DNA of 64,000 bases, taken from NCBI GenBank assembly GCA_021208645.1, contig JAJOJL010000060.1, forward strand, positions 1 through 64,000, written 5' to 3'. A program made the position numbers and the translations under genes. The notes beneath the pieces are model-generated. The model was given only the letters and a program-made list of their open reading frames with translations. It searched no databases and was not told the origin of the DNA. Within the stretch, counting starts at the first letter, position 1. Every line of letters begins with the position of its first letter. This DNA comes from Bacillus sp. (in: firmicutes). Lineage in GTDB: Bacteria > Bacillota > Bacilli > Bacillales > Salisediminibacteriaceae. Below are positions 8,379-16,891 of the stretch, piece by piece.

Positions 8379-9565
8379 TTGCGAGTTGTGATTGGTGGGG
8401 TTTTTGCATTAATAATTGTTATGGGAATTGGCCGGTTTGGGTACACTCCTATTTTGCCAATGATGCAAGAGGCAACGGATTTTAGTGACATTTTTGCTGG
8501 GTATCTGGCCTCCAGTAACTTTTTAGGTTATTTGTTAGGGGCATTGCTAGCGGGGCTGATTAAATGGAGAGACAGAAGGAAAAGTGTTGCCTTAAAAATT
8601 GTTTTGATAATAAATATCGCTACTACGGTTGGTATGGGACTAACATCTGCTCCGGTGTTATGGCTGTTTTTAAGGTTTATATCGGGATTAACTAGTGGTG
8701 TAGTTTTTGTACTGGCTTCTAGTATTGTTATGGATGCCATTGCTAAGGTAAACCGCCTGTCTTGGTCGGGAATTTTCTATTCAGGTGTGGGTATTGGCAT
8801 TTTTTTTCACAGGTTTGTTTGTACCACTATTTCATGGCCAAGCCAATTGGCAAGGAGCTTGGATTGGATTAGGGGTTCTTGCGTTATTATTAAGTATTGT
8901 TTGTATTTTGTGGCTCAAAGAACAAGGTAGTGGAGGCGGTGAAGAAGTTTTCCAAGGGAGGGGAGAAGCAAACGTGACCCACGGTTGAAATGGTTGATCT
9001 TATCCTATGGCTGCGAAGGGGTAGGGTATATTGTCATGGGCACGTTCATTGTCGCCATGCTGTCTGATTTCCCTGGCTTTACCAACAACCCTTCCCTCAG
9101 TTGGGTGGTTGTAGGTGCAGCGGCCATTCCTTCGTGCATTTTCTGGGCAAAAATAGCTAAGGCGCTCGGGAATATAGTAACTTTACAAATCCTTTTTGCG
9201 TTACAAATAGTAGGAGTCCTTTTGCTCGTTTTTGTTTCCAATGTGATTAGCGGGTTGTTAGCATCGATTTTATTTGGAGCAACGTTTATGGGGATTACAA
9301 CGCTGTTTGTGTCAGAGGTTCGGGCGATAGCGCCTGCTAATAGTAATAGAGTGATTGGGTATTTAACGTTTGTGTATGGTATAGGACAATGATAGGTCCT
9401 TCCGTAGCGGGGTTTCTAATAGAAGTGTCCGGTAATTATGACTTCGCCCTGTATTTCTCTGCAGCCATCTTAGTGTTAGGGATGGTGTTACTGAGCGTGG
9501 GGGGAAGTAGAGGGACGGTTCGGGACCTAACAGGTGCCTGTCACCACCCGGAATTTGTCGAATAA
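8379..9565 (+). pseudogene. YbfB/YjiJ-type MFS transporter remnant, three frameshifts
   Basis: Translations from three frames join into one 12-helix major facilitator of about 395 aa: RVVIGGVFALIIVMGIGRFG, ...FTGLFVPLFHGQANWQGAWI..., LILSYGCEGVGYIVMGTFIV, then MIGPSVAGFLIEVSGNYDFA. The first part and GRFGYTPILPMM motif suggest the YbfB/YjiJ family. Shifts lie near 8790, 8985 and 9389. The last frame runs into PAL-A and would end GACHHPEFVE, a repeat-encoded tail. Three lesions plus the repeat-derived terminus indicate genuine decay more than sequencing noise. Confidence 0.75.
9533..9562 (+). repeat. PAL-A (consensus 30-nt form)
   Basis: GGTGCCTGTCACCACCCGG followed by AATTTGTCGAA without mismatch. 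It is preceded by a PAL-B/MITE scrap (GAAGTAGAGGGACGGTTCGG + GACCT). It supplies the last codons and nearly the stop of the MFS remnant. Confidence 0.85.
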
Positions 9566-9695
9566 GTAGCACCATGGGAACAAATTGATAGACTTTTTTA
9601 CAGGTTTTGTACCGTACCCTTGCATCTGTCATAATTCACATAATTTCCAATTTCAGCAAAGGAGTTCTGGGGGAACTAGGAGAATTAATAATTTA
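9563..9695 (+). repeat. Element D copy 2
   Basis: Direct repeat of 8153-8292 sharing AGCACCATGG..AACAAATTGA, GTCATAATTCACATAA and CAATTTCAGCAAAGGAGTTC. Its position after PAL-A is the same as in copy 1, so the repeated unit is PAL-A+D, about 165 bp. Confidence 0.75.
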
Positions 9696-9778
9696 TAAGA
9701 GCTTGTTCTAGTTGATTAAGGGCTGTTGACATGCTCTATTATGTTATGAAAATTATTTTCATTGAGGGGGACACTAGG

Positions 9779-9985
9779 ATGAATGGTTTTTATATTTTAT
9801 TAATTGTTATCTCTCCGTTTTTAACAGCAATTGTTATTACTTTAGGGGTCTTGTGGCATAAACGACGGGTGATGGAGTTGAAAGGTGACACAGACATAGA
9901 TGTCATAGAATTAAACAAGAAAATAGATGACCTGATTGTAAAGATTGACCAGTTAGAAAAGAGTTTAGAGAGAGTGGACCGGTAA
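9779..9985 (+). CDS. small membrane protein with C-terminal coiled coil (68 aa)
   Basis: The start is taken at ATG 9779, 8 nt after GAGGGGG, not at the longer track start. One N-terminal membrane helix (FYILLIVISPFLTAIVITLG) is followed by a basic stop-transfer segment (WHKRR) and a heptad-like helix (IELNKKIDDLIVKIDQLEKS). The architecture resembles PspB-like or holin-like small membrane proteins; no family is recognised. PAL-A begins at the base after its TAA, so no native 3' UTR is left. Confidence 0.65.
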   Translation: MNGFYILLIVISPFLTAIVITLGVLWHKRRVMELKGDTDIDVIELNKKIDDLIVKIDQLEKSLERVDR

Positions 9986-10045
9986 GGTGCCTGTCACCAC
10001 CCGGAATTTGTCGAAAAGGAAGCAGGGGAGCCGCCCCGGTGCTTC
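9986..10045 (+). repeat. PAL-A + PAL-B compound
   Basis: Consensus PAL-A directly at the stop codon of the small membrane protein (9986-10015), AAG spacer, PAL-B 10019-10045 (GAAGCAGGGGAGCCGCCCCG + GTGCTTC). It ends 17 nt before the UbiB-like ATG, so the leader of that gene is repeat-derived. Confidence 0.85.
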
Positions 10046-10062
10046 GGAAAAGAGTGAATTCC

Positions 10063-11683
10063 ATGAAATCAAATAGTAAGTTTCGCCGCATGTGGAAAGT
10101 ATTATCCATAGCATTCGTTATTATCATTCAAATTTACTGGTATAAATACACGAGGAAATCCCCAGAGGCGTGGGAAGGTCTGTGGGAGAGCATTGGAAAA
10201 AGAATACGGAAAACGTTGTTTGAGCTTGAAGGGCTGCTTATTAAAATTGGGCAATTACTCAGTATACGGAGCGACTTGCTCCCAGAGTCATTCATTGGAC
10301 AGATACGGGATATGACCGATAATGTTCCGGCTTCGGAATGGGAAGAAATTGAAACCATTTTGGAAAATGAATGGGGTAGCTCTATTGAAGAACATTTCAG
10401 CTATATCGAAAAAGAAGCTGTGGCCTCTGCCTCTATTGGTGAGGTGTATAAAGGGGTTCTGAAAGATGGCACAGAGGTAGCAGTGAAGGTGCAGCGTCCA
10501 AACATTGACTCGGTCGTTGAAACGGACTTTCGCACGTTAAAGATTATCATTTGGTTCGTCGGCCACCTCGTACCAATGCCGAAAGGGTTCGTCGATTTAA
10601 AGGTATTTTTCAATGAATCAAAGTATGTTATTGAAAGGGAGTTAGATTTTACGAAAGAAAAGAATGCCCTTTTATTTTTCAAAAAGCGATTCAAAGACTT
10701 GGAATATGTGAAGATCCGGCGTTTCGAAAACTGTGTACCGAAAAAGTGTTGGTGATGGAGTGGGTAAAGGGAATTAATCTGACGGATCAGGAGGCTGTGG
10801 ACAATCTCAAAGTGAGCCGAAGGGAATTGGCGCGACGCCTCGTCCACTTGTTTTTACCCCAATGGTTGGAGGCAGGGGTGTTCCATGCGGATCCCCATTC
10901 AGGTAATGTGCTTGTGTCGCCAGAAGGGGAAATTATTTTGCTCGATTTCGGCATGGTGGGGGAAATTTCCAATAAGGACGCAACAGATTTTCAAGGTTTA
11001 GTAGAGAGTTTTTTAGCAAAAAACTATAGTAAAACGATTGAACGGTTAAAAAAACTAGGGTTCCTTTTGCCTGAAGCGGACCCGCGAACAATCGAACGGG
11101 TCCTTGTGGAATGGACTTCTTACAAGCCAGCAGATTTTCTGGAAATGGATATGTCAGCATTGAAAATGGAACTAGCAGACATGATTCACCAGTGCCCATT
11201 CAAGTCCCCATACGATTTATGTTTTTGGGACGCTCCATGGCAACGTTGGAAGGGATGATGAGGAATCTTGTCCCGGAAGCCAATAAAGAGTTGCTGGAAT
11301 TTGTGAAACCGATGGTGATGGAGTGGCTGGACAACCAAGGGAGAAACAAGTGGTTGTTTCTGTGGAATTGGATGCAATCCCAACCTGTGTTTAAGGTGTT
11401 GCATTCGGCAACGGAGTTTTTGACACTACCAGAGAAGCTAGGGGAGTTGAAGGAACAGGAACAGCGGAGGTTGTTTCATTTCACTATCTATGAAAATTGG
11501 AAAAAGTTGTTGTTTGTCTTGGGGATAGTAGGATGGGTAGGTGTTTGGTTTGGGTTGTACGCTGGTGAAGAACTTCTGTGGCAAATGGCTGCCGGAACCG
11601 CTGGAATTGGGTTGGTGGGAAGTTTCTGGTGTAGCTACAAACAAAAGAAATGGTTGAAATATATGAATGAAAAACGGAGGTAG
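10063..11683 (+). pseudogene. ABC1/AarF/UbiB-family kinase-like protein, two frameshifts
   Basis: Three track ORFs join into one atypical kinase of ~539 aa. It contains LIKIGQLLSIRSDLLP (KxGQ motif), ASIGEVYKG, AVKVQRP (lysine), HADPHSGNVLV (catalytic loop) and LLDFGMVGEI (DFG). An N-terminal and a C-terminal membrane helix (LLFVLGIVGWVGVWFGLYAG) fit a membrane-bound UbiB/ADCK-like protein. UbiB family members act in isoprenoid quinone or lipid metabolism; the substrate here is unknown. Frames shift near 10730 (before KVLVMEWVKG) and near 11195 (before PIQVPIRFMFLGRS). Start ATG 10063, with only GGAAAAGAG as a weak Shine-Dalgarno. Confidence 0.8.
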
Positions 11684-11692
11684 TGGTTGTGG

Positions 11693-11748
11693 GGTGCCTG
11701 TCACCACTCGGAATTTGTCGAAAAGGAAGCAGGGGGAACCCCCGCTTC
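11693..11748 (+). repeat. PAL-A + PAL-B filling a convergent gap
   Basis: PAL-A 11693-11722 (one change in the right arm, CACTCGG) and PAL-B 11726-11748. PAL-B ends on the base next to the stop codon of the minus-strand symporter gene, so the gap between the two convergent genes is almost only repeat. Confidence 0.85.
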
Positions 11749-13173
11749 TTATTTTCTGCCGAAATGGAACAGTCCGACGGAGGCCCAGATGAGCATGAGG
11801 ACGGAACAAAGGATGAGAATGGGTACTGGTCCAAATTGATAGATTAGGGGGACTGATGCGGCAGTAAATAGTCCGCCACCTACGACCGGTTCAAACATGA
11901 GTTGTTTGTATCCAAACCCTTCTAATGCGGTGGTCCGTTGCTTCGGGTCGGAAATTCGTACGAGCAACAAACCGGCTGCAGTCATCCCCATGGACTGACC
12001 AAAGTTAGGAATCCCTCTCTCGAACCAATCCTCAGGTATCATGCGAGGAGCTAGGAAAATAAAGGCCAGTAAATTCCAACCAATCCCAACGACTGCTAAT
12101 AGGAGAAACGGCATGAAGTTTTCACCAAGTACTTGAAGGGACAAGGTGGCTACGGCAGCAACGATTAGGAAATCCAATGCCAGCCCTTGTACCCGCTGGA
12201 TAAGGTTTCGATTGATGAGATTTTTAGTATCGTATTTTTGTAAAAAGATTTGCACGACCACTCCGCCAATCATGGCTAGTGGAAATAGGGGGACATACGT
12301 CATAATTTCCGTATCTGCCCATGCTCCCCAAGTCACTTCCTCCAGTGCAATCAGCCCTTCTAAAATCCCCTGACCGATGAGAACAGCAATACCAACGATG
12401 GCAATATGGAAGGCCAGAGGCTCAATGGATTCTGGCGAAGTGGTGATTTTCCCAGCAGGTTCACGCTCTTTTTCTTCAACGATCCCACTTAGTTTTTCTT
12501 CAGGAATGTCCGTGGGGTTTTCTAACACGGATGTTTCGGACCTTCGCACGGCAAAGTTAATCAAAACAATACCGATAATGACCCCAGTTACGACACCGAT
12601 TGTGGCAAGTCCAACGGCAAGGTCGGCACCTTCTGCAAAGCCAAGTTCTTCGAACGTATCTGCAAGTCCGGCAGCAGTACCATGACCACCTTCAAAACCG
12701 ATCTCAATTAGGGCTCCAGCCATGGGACTGATGCCAAAGATAGGGGTGAGGATGGTGATGGCGAGCAGGAGGCCGAAAACATATTGGCCCCATGCGACCG
12801 TTTGGCCGTATGAGATTTGCGGCCCGGCAATGTTCCAAATCTTTTTTATGTTAGGGATTTTCTTGCCAATAAATAAAGTAGCAAAGATGACACTTATTAG
12901 TAGGCCTGGAAATTCACTCCAGACATTAATGATATTTTCCGTAAAAATCCCGTGACTAAGGAAGTCAGGTTGCATTCCCAGTTCCCCTAGTATTCGCCCC
13001 AATGCTTCTGGCCCCAGTAATAGGGCGATGAATCCGGCAATGACGGAGCTAGGCAAGAAAATTTTTTGCAGAATTTTAGATTTTACTCGGATCCACTTTC
13101 CAATAAGAAGTAGGAATCCAATAATGATAATACTTAACCCAATTACTTCTCCACTCACAACGAAATAACACAT
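11749..13173 (-). CDS. gltS: GltS-family sodium/glutamate symporter (~474 aa)
   Basis: A polytopic membrane carrier of the ESS family importing glutamate with Na+. Family signatures are the two reentrant-loop regions: FEGGHGTAAGLADTF in the N-terminal half and FGQSMGMTAAGLLLV in the C-terminal half, plus QYVFGLLLA. About ten to twelve hydrophobic helices are present. The track start lies inside PAL-A; I take ATG 13173 (MCYFVVSGEVIGLSII). The AAGAAAGG that abuts it is too close to be ideal, so a GTG 15 nt further in is possible. Na+ coupling would suit an alkaline or saline niche. Confidence 0.85.
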   Translation of the reverse strand: MCYFVVSGEVIGLSIIIIGFLLLIGKWIRVKSKILQKIFLPSSVIAGFIALLLGPEALGRILGELGMQPDFLSHGIFTENIINVWSEFPGLLISVIFATLFIGKKIPNIKKIWNIAGPQISYGQTVAWGQYVFGLLLAITILTPIFGISPMAGALIEIGFEGGHGTAAGLADTFEELGFAEGADLAVGLATIGVVTGVIIGIVLINFAVRRSETSVLENPTDIPEEKLSGIVEEKEREPAGKITTSPESIEPLAFHIAIVGIAVLIGQGILEGLIALEEVTWGAWADTEIMTYVPLFPLAMIGGVVVQIFLQKYDTKNLINRNLIQRVQGLALDFLIVAAVATLSLQVLGENFMPFLLLAVVGIGWNLLAFIFLAPRMIPEDWFERGIPNFGQSMGMTAAGLLLVRISDPKQRTTALEGFGYKQLMFEPVVGGGLFTAASVPLIYQFGPVPILILCSVLMLIWASVGLFHFGRK

Positions 13174-13185
13174 CCTTTCTTGGGG

Positions 13186-13250
13186 GGGGCCTGTCACCAC
13201 CCGGAATTTGTCGATAGGAAGCGTGGGAACCTTTTCGAGAAGTCTCGCTC
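13186..13250 (+). repeat. PAL-A + degenerate PAL-B upstream of gltS
   Basis: GGCCTGTCACCACCCGG + AATTTGTCGAT (13186-13214) with the left arm replaced by a G tract, then GAAGCGTGGGAACC...GAGAAGTCTCGC (13218-13250), a scrambled PAL-B/MITE end. It sits 13 nt upstream of the gltS start, on the opposite strand. Confidence 0.7.
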
Positions 13251-13301
13251 CTTTCGCAAAATCAACGCATATCCAAAATCAACATTATCCACTAACAGAA
13301 C

Positions 13302-13668
13302 CTAGTTATTTGTAAAATCCTGTTGTCGTTCAATGGTTCCGTCTTGTCTATGAATCACCAATACGCTCTCTTGGTTACTAGCTATGGACTGGGCTTTCCT
13401 CAGTGCATCTGCTTTTCGATCAAAAACATAGCTAGCTCTTTCTGTATGTTCTCGTCGGATTGCCCATCCGTCATGATGTGGTACGACGTGATGAGGTGGT
13501 GTGTCCTCCCCAACCCACTTTTTTGCTTGAGCAATACCAATGGCAATGGCTCTACCTTCTTCATACCCCTCTTCTACAAGTCTATTTGCAATATCGATCG
13601 CTTTTTTTCTTTATTGGTCCTACTAAGTTTTTCATAGAGTCGGGGTGATTCTCCATACTCCAAGGCAT
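13302..13668 (-). pseudogene. YdaT-like DUF2188 protein, frameshifted
   Basis: Missed by the ORF track. ATG 13668 follows GGAGGTTATATT and reads MPWSMENHPDSMKNLVGP. Removing one base from the A7 run at 13602-13608 continues IDIANRLVEEGYEEGRAIAI, then a second block (DGWAIRREHTERASYVFDRK, SVLVIHRQDGTIERQ) ending at TAG 13302. The repaired length is 121 aa. The start and EEGYEEGRAI block match B. subtilis YdaT; the C-terminal half is the DUF2188 fold. Cytoplasmic, function unknown, often general-stress related in Bacillus. The single shift may be a sequencing artefact. Confidence 0.75.
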
Positions 13669-13734
13669 AATATAACCTCCTTCATCTACGTTATAAGTGA
13701 TGTTTCCCCGGATAAAAGAGAATGAAACTTTTCA

Positions 13735-13798
13735 CGGGTGGTGCCTGTCACCACCCGGAATTTGTCGAAAAGGAAGCGGGGGAACCGTCCCCATGAGT
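13735..13798 (+). repeat. full-arm PAL-A + PAL-B
   Basis: CGGGTGGTG + CCTGT + CACCACCCGG (10-bp stem) with AATTTGTCGAA foot (13735-13769), then GAAGCGGGGGAACCGTCCCC + ATGAGTC (13773-13798), whose last arm is mutated. Confidence 0.8.
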
Positions 13799-14008
13799 CT
13801 AAATTTTTTTTTTTTCTACAGCACAATATGACTAAATTTTCAGAATGTTTAATCTATAATAAAATTTGGAACTTAATCTATTAAAAAGTTCTAGCAAATT
13901 TACTATGAAAGGGGATAGCGGGTGTAAGTTTAATTGGAATTTCTCTTGTTTAGTAGTTTTTGAATTTAGCTTGCCCACAATCTAGAAAAAGGCATCAAAA
14001 AAGCAGTT

Positions 14009-16639
14009 ATGAAAAATTGTTTTTATTTAGAGGATGGAAGACTACCAATGGGTTTGAAAAAGGGAAACTATTTCAAGATGGTCATTCTTTTACTTATTTT
14101 GGCTATTGCTTTACCCGTACAGGTTTTTAGTAGTTTACAAGGGGATGTTCAACAGCTCGAACCGTTAACTCCTGCCCCTATTATGGTAAATGATGATGTT
14201 ATGATTGATGAAACACCAAACTTATGGTTTGTTGAGCTGTCTGGTCGTCCGGCTGCAGAGGGGTCTTCCATCAGTGCGGTGAACCGAGAGCAAGCACAAT
14301 TTCGATCTAACGCTAAAAAGGCAGGCATCAATTATAAAGAGAGATTTTCTTACAATACGCTGTTTAATGGTTTTTCCGTTGAGTTGGACAAAGGCCAACT
14401 TTCTGCCCTGACTCGTGTGAACGGTGTAAAGGCGATTTGGCCAGTCGTAGAAATGGAACGACCAGCTACCTTTGAGATGAGTGAGCCAGAACTCATATCA
14501 GCCCTTGCCATGACAGGTGCAGATAATGTCCAGTCTGAGCTTGGGTTTACTGGAGAAGGCATTAAAGTAGCGGTTATGGATACTGGTATTGACTACAATC
14601 ACCCGGACTTAGGGGGAGGTTTCGGACCAGGATATAGGGTAATTACTGGTTGGGACTTTGTAGGGGATGATTTTAATGCACAAATACCTGGTAGTGTACC
14701 ACAACCTAACCCAGATCCTATGGATATTAATGGGCACGGTACTCACGTTGCAGGGATTATAGGTGCTAATGGTGTCCTAACTGGTGTGGCACCGGACGTA
14801 ACATTCGGAGCATACAAAGTTTTTGGGACGGAGGGGTCAACGACAGCAGACATCATGATGGCTGCGATGGAAATGGCTTTTGCCGATGGGATGGATGTCC
14901 TAAACATGTCGATTGGTGCTGCGTTCCAATGGCCCCAATATCCAACGGCGGTTGCTAGCTCTCGCTTAGTGAATCGAGGAATGGTCGTTGTTGCTTCCAT
15001 TGGAAACAGCGGTGCAAGTGGCCTTTATTCGGCTGGAGCCCCTGGCCTTGGGGAAAAAGTAATTGGCGTCGCTTCTTTCGATAACTCCCATACGACCATC
15101 CGCAGTTTTACTGTTTCGCCTGGGGATGAATCGATTGGCTATGGACCTGCCACAGGTGCACCAACGCCTCCAACTGAGGGTTCCGCTGATATTGCACGGA
15201 CAGGTACGCTTACTTCGACTGGTGATGCATGTTCACCGCTCGATATGGACTTAAGTGGGAAAATTGCCCTTATAAAAAGAGGAGATTGTACATTCCACCA
15301 AAAGTCGTTAAATGCCCAAATTGCAGGGGCTATTGGAGTGATCATTTATAACAATGCCCCAGGCAGATTCAGCCCTACCGTTTCAGGTACACCTGAAATT
15401 ACGATTCCTGTTGTTGCCATTAGTGACACGGAAGGGGTTTTGATCAATAATAAATTGGATGAAGGTCCTGTAACTTTAACATGGACAGACGAAGTGATGA
15501 ACGCTGTGAATCCAACAGGGGGGTTAATCTCGTCCTTTAGCTCCTACGGTTTAGCACCAGATCTTACTTTGAAACCAGATATTGGAGCACCTGGCGGGAT
15601 GATTTATGCACCGTATCCACTTGCAAAAGGGGGATATGCAACATTAAGTGGCACGTCCATGTCCGCACCACATGTGGCTGGTGCTGTCGCTCTATTACTT
15701 GAGGCACATCCAAGGACTTCGCCTCAAGCAGTACGTTCGATTTTGCAAAATTCTGCTGATCCAAAACCTTGGTGGGGTAATCCTGGTCTAGGCTTCCTTG
15801 ACCAAGTACACCGTCAAGGTGCAGGGATGGTACAGATTGATAAGGCAATTGAAGCTACCACTCGTGTGGAACCTGGAAAACTGTCCCTTGGAGATAGTAA
15901 AAATGGACCTGTTACAAATAGAATTACTATAAGCAACAATGGATCCAGTGCAGTAACGTATGAGTTAAGTCACACACCGGCTCTTTCTACGGGACCAAAT
16001 ACATTTAGTGTAGGTGCCACTACAGGATTCGCGGAAGTTTCATTTAGTCGTTCATCTGTGACTATACCTGCAGGCCGAAGAGCTACCGTCGATGTAACGG
16101 TGACAGCGAATCCTTCGTTGGCTGATGGTTCTCAATATGGTGGATACATTAAGATAACTGGCGGGGACCAAACATATAGAGTGCCATATGCAGGGTTTAA
16201 GGGAGATTATCAATCTATTACAGCCATGAATCCTACAGAACATAGATTCCCATGGTTAGCTAGTTTATCAGGGGATTCGTATGTGAGGGCCGAAGATGGT
16301 CCTACATTCACGTTGACTGATGATGATATTCCGTATGTACTTCTTCACTTAAGTCATCAGGCGAGCAAAGTTCGTATTGAGGTCCGTGATGCAAACACAG
16401 GAAGAAACTGGCACCGAGTTCTAGATACGAGGTACATGGGACGTAATAGTACTTCAACTGGATTCTTTGCTTTCCCATTTGACGGAACTACGTTTGCAGG
16501 AAATGGAAATAGGACACTTGAAGTGCCGAACGGCAATTATGTTTTGGAAGTTTCAGTGCTTAAAGCATTGGGTGACGAAAGGAATCCAGACCATTGGGAG
16601 ACTTGGACATCGCCGAGCTTTATCATTGATAGGCAGTAA
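14009..16639 (+). CDS. Vpr-like secreted subtilisin-family serine protease (876 aa)
   Basis: An S8 endopeptidase for extracellular protein degradation. In order: signal peptide (MVILLLILAIALPVQVFS), I9-like propeptide (~60-150), catalytic Asp in VAVMDTGIDYNHPDL, His in NGHGTHVAGI, a PA domain inserted before the Ser (GKIALIKRGDCTF...GAIGVIIYNN), Ser in SGTSMSAPHVAGA, and a C-terminal beta-rich Fn3-like region. The order matches B. subtilis Vpr. The ORF starts at 14009; ATG 14048 (MGLKKGNYFK) would give a more typical signal peptide, and neither has a strong Shine-Dalgarno. No cell-wall anchor is seen, so it is probably released. Confidence 0.9.
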   Translation: MKNCFYLEDGRLPMGLKKGNYFKMVILLLILAIALPVQVFSSLQGDVQQLEPLTPAPIMVNDDVMIDETPNLWFVELSGRPAAEGSSISAVNREQAQFRSNAKKAGINYKERFSYNTLFNGFSVELDKGQLSALTRVNGVKAIWPVVEMERPATFEMSEPELISALAMTGADNVQSELGFTGEGIKVAVMDTGIDYNHPDLGGGFGPGYRVITGWDFVGDDFNAQIPGSVPQPNPDPMDINGHGTHVAGIIGANGVLTGVAPDVTFGAYKVFGTEGSTTADIMMAAMEMAFADGMDVLNMSIGAAFQWPQYPTAVASSRLVNRGMVVVASIGNSGASGLYSAGAPGLGEKVIGVASFDNSHTTIRSFTVSPGDESIGYGPATGAPTPPTEGSADIARTGTLTSTGDACSPLDMDLSGKIALIKRGDCTFHQKSLNAQIAGAIGVIIYNNAPGRFSPTVSGTPEITIPVVAISDTEGVLINNKLDEGPVTLTWTDEVMNAVNPTGGLISSFSSYGLAPDLTLKPDIGAPGGMIYAPYPLAKGGYATLSGTSMSAPHVAGAVALLLEAHPRTSPQAVRSILQNSADPKPWWGNPGLGFLDQVHRQGAGMVQIDKAIEATTRVEPGKLSLGDSKNGPVTNRITISNNGSSAVTYELSHTPALSTGPNTFSVGATTGFAEVSFSRSSVTIPAGRRATVDVTVTANPSLADGSQYGGYIKITGGDQTYRVPYAGFKGDYQSITAMNPTEHRFPWLASLSGDSYVRAEDGPTFTLTDDDIPYVLLHLSHQASKVRIEVRDANTGRNWHRVLDTRYMGRNSTSTGFFAFPFDGTTFAGNGNRTLEVPNGNYVLEVSVLKALGDERNPDHWETWTSPSFIIDRQ

Positions 16640-16653
16640 CCAATAGAAAAGCA

Positions 16654-16891
16654 ACCGGGTGGTGCCTGTCACCACCCGGTTTTTGTCGGAAAGGAAGCAA
16701 GGGAACCGTCCGGGACCTGTGAAATAGTATAAAAAGTAATTGCAATGACTACGCTCGTTGCGCGCTTGATATGAGAAACCCACTCATATCAGGCTTTTAA
16801 AAACATGCAACGGCTTCGTTCATTGCATATCGAGACATGTGAAAAAGGAAAAGCGCCCTTTTTCACATGTCTCGAACCGTCCCCTTGCTTC
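16654..16891 (+). mobile_element. PAL-A + MITE-like element (full copy 2)
   Basis: PAL-A 16654-16690 is the longest form: ACCGGGTGGTG/CACCACCCGGT with TTTTTGTCGGA, terminator-like, 14 nt after the protease stop. The 197-bp element 16695-16891 begins GAAGCAAGGGAACCGTCCGG and ends CGAACCGTCCCCTTGCTTC; the ends are ~34-nt imperfect inverted repeats. The interior has hairpins TGATATGAG.../CTCATATCA, ATGCAA.../TTGCAT and CGAGACATGTGAAAAAGG with its complement. Its final base overlaps the stop of the next minus-strand gene. Confidence 0.8.

Noticed and set aside
13323-13637. Plus-strand ORFs of 104 and 62 aa at 13.3-13.6 kb
   Set aside because: They are antisense to the YdaT-like gene, which has a proper start, ribosome binding site and recognisable family pattern.
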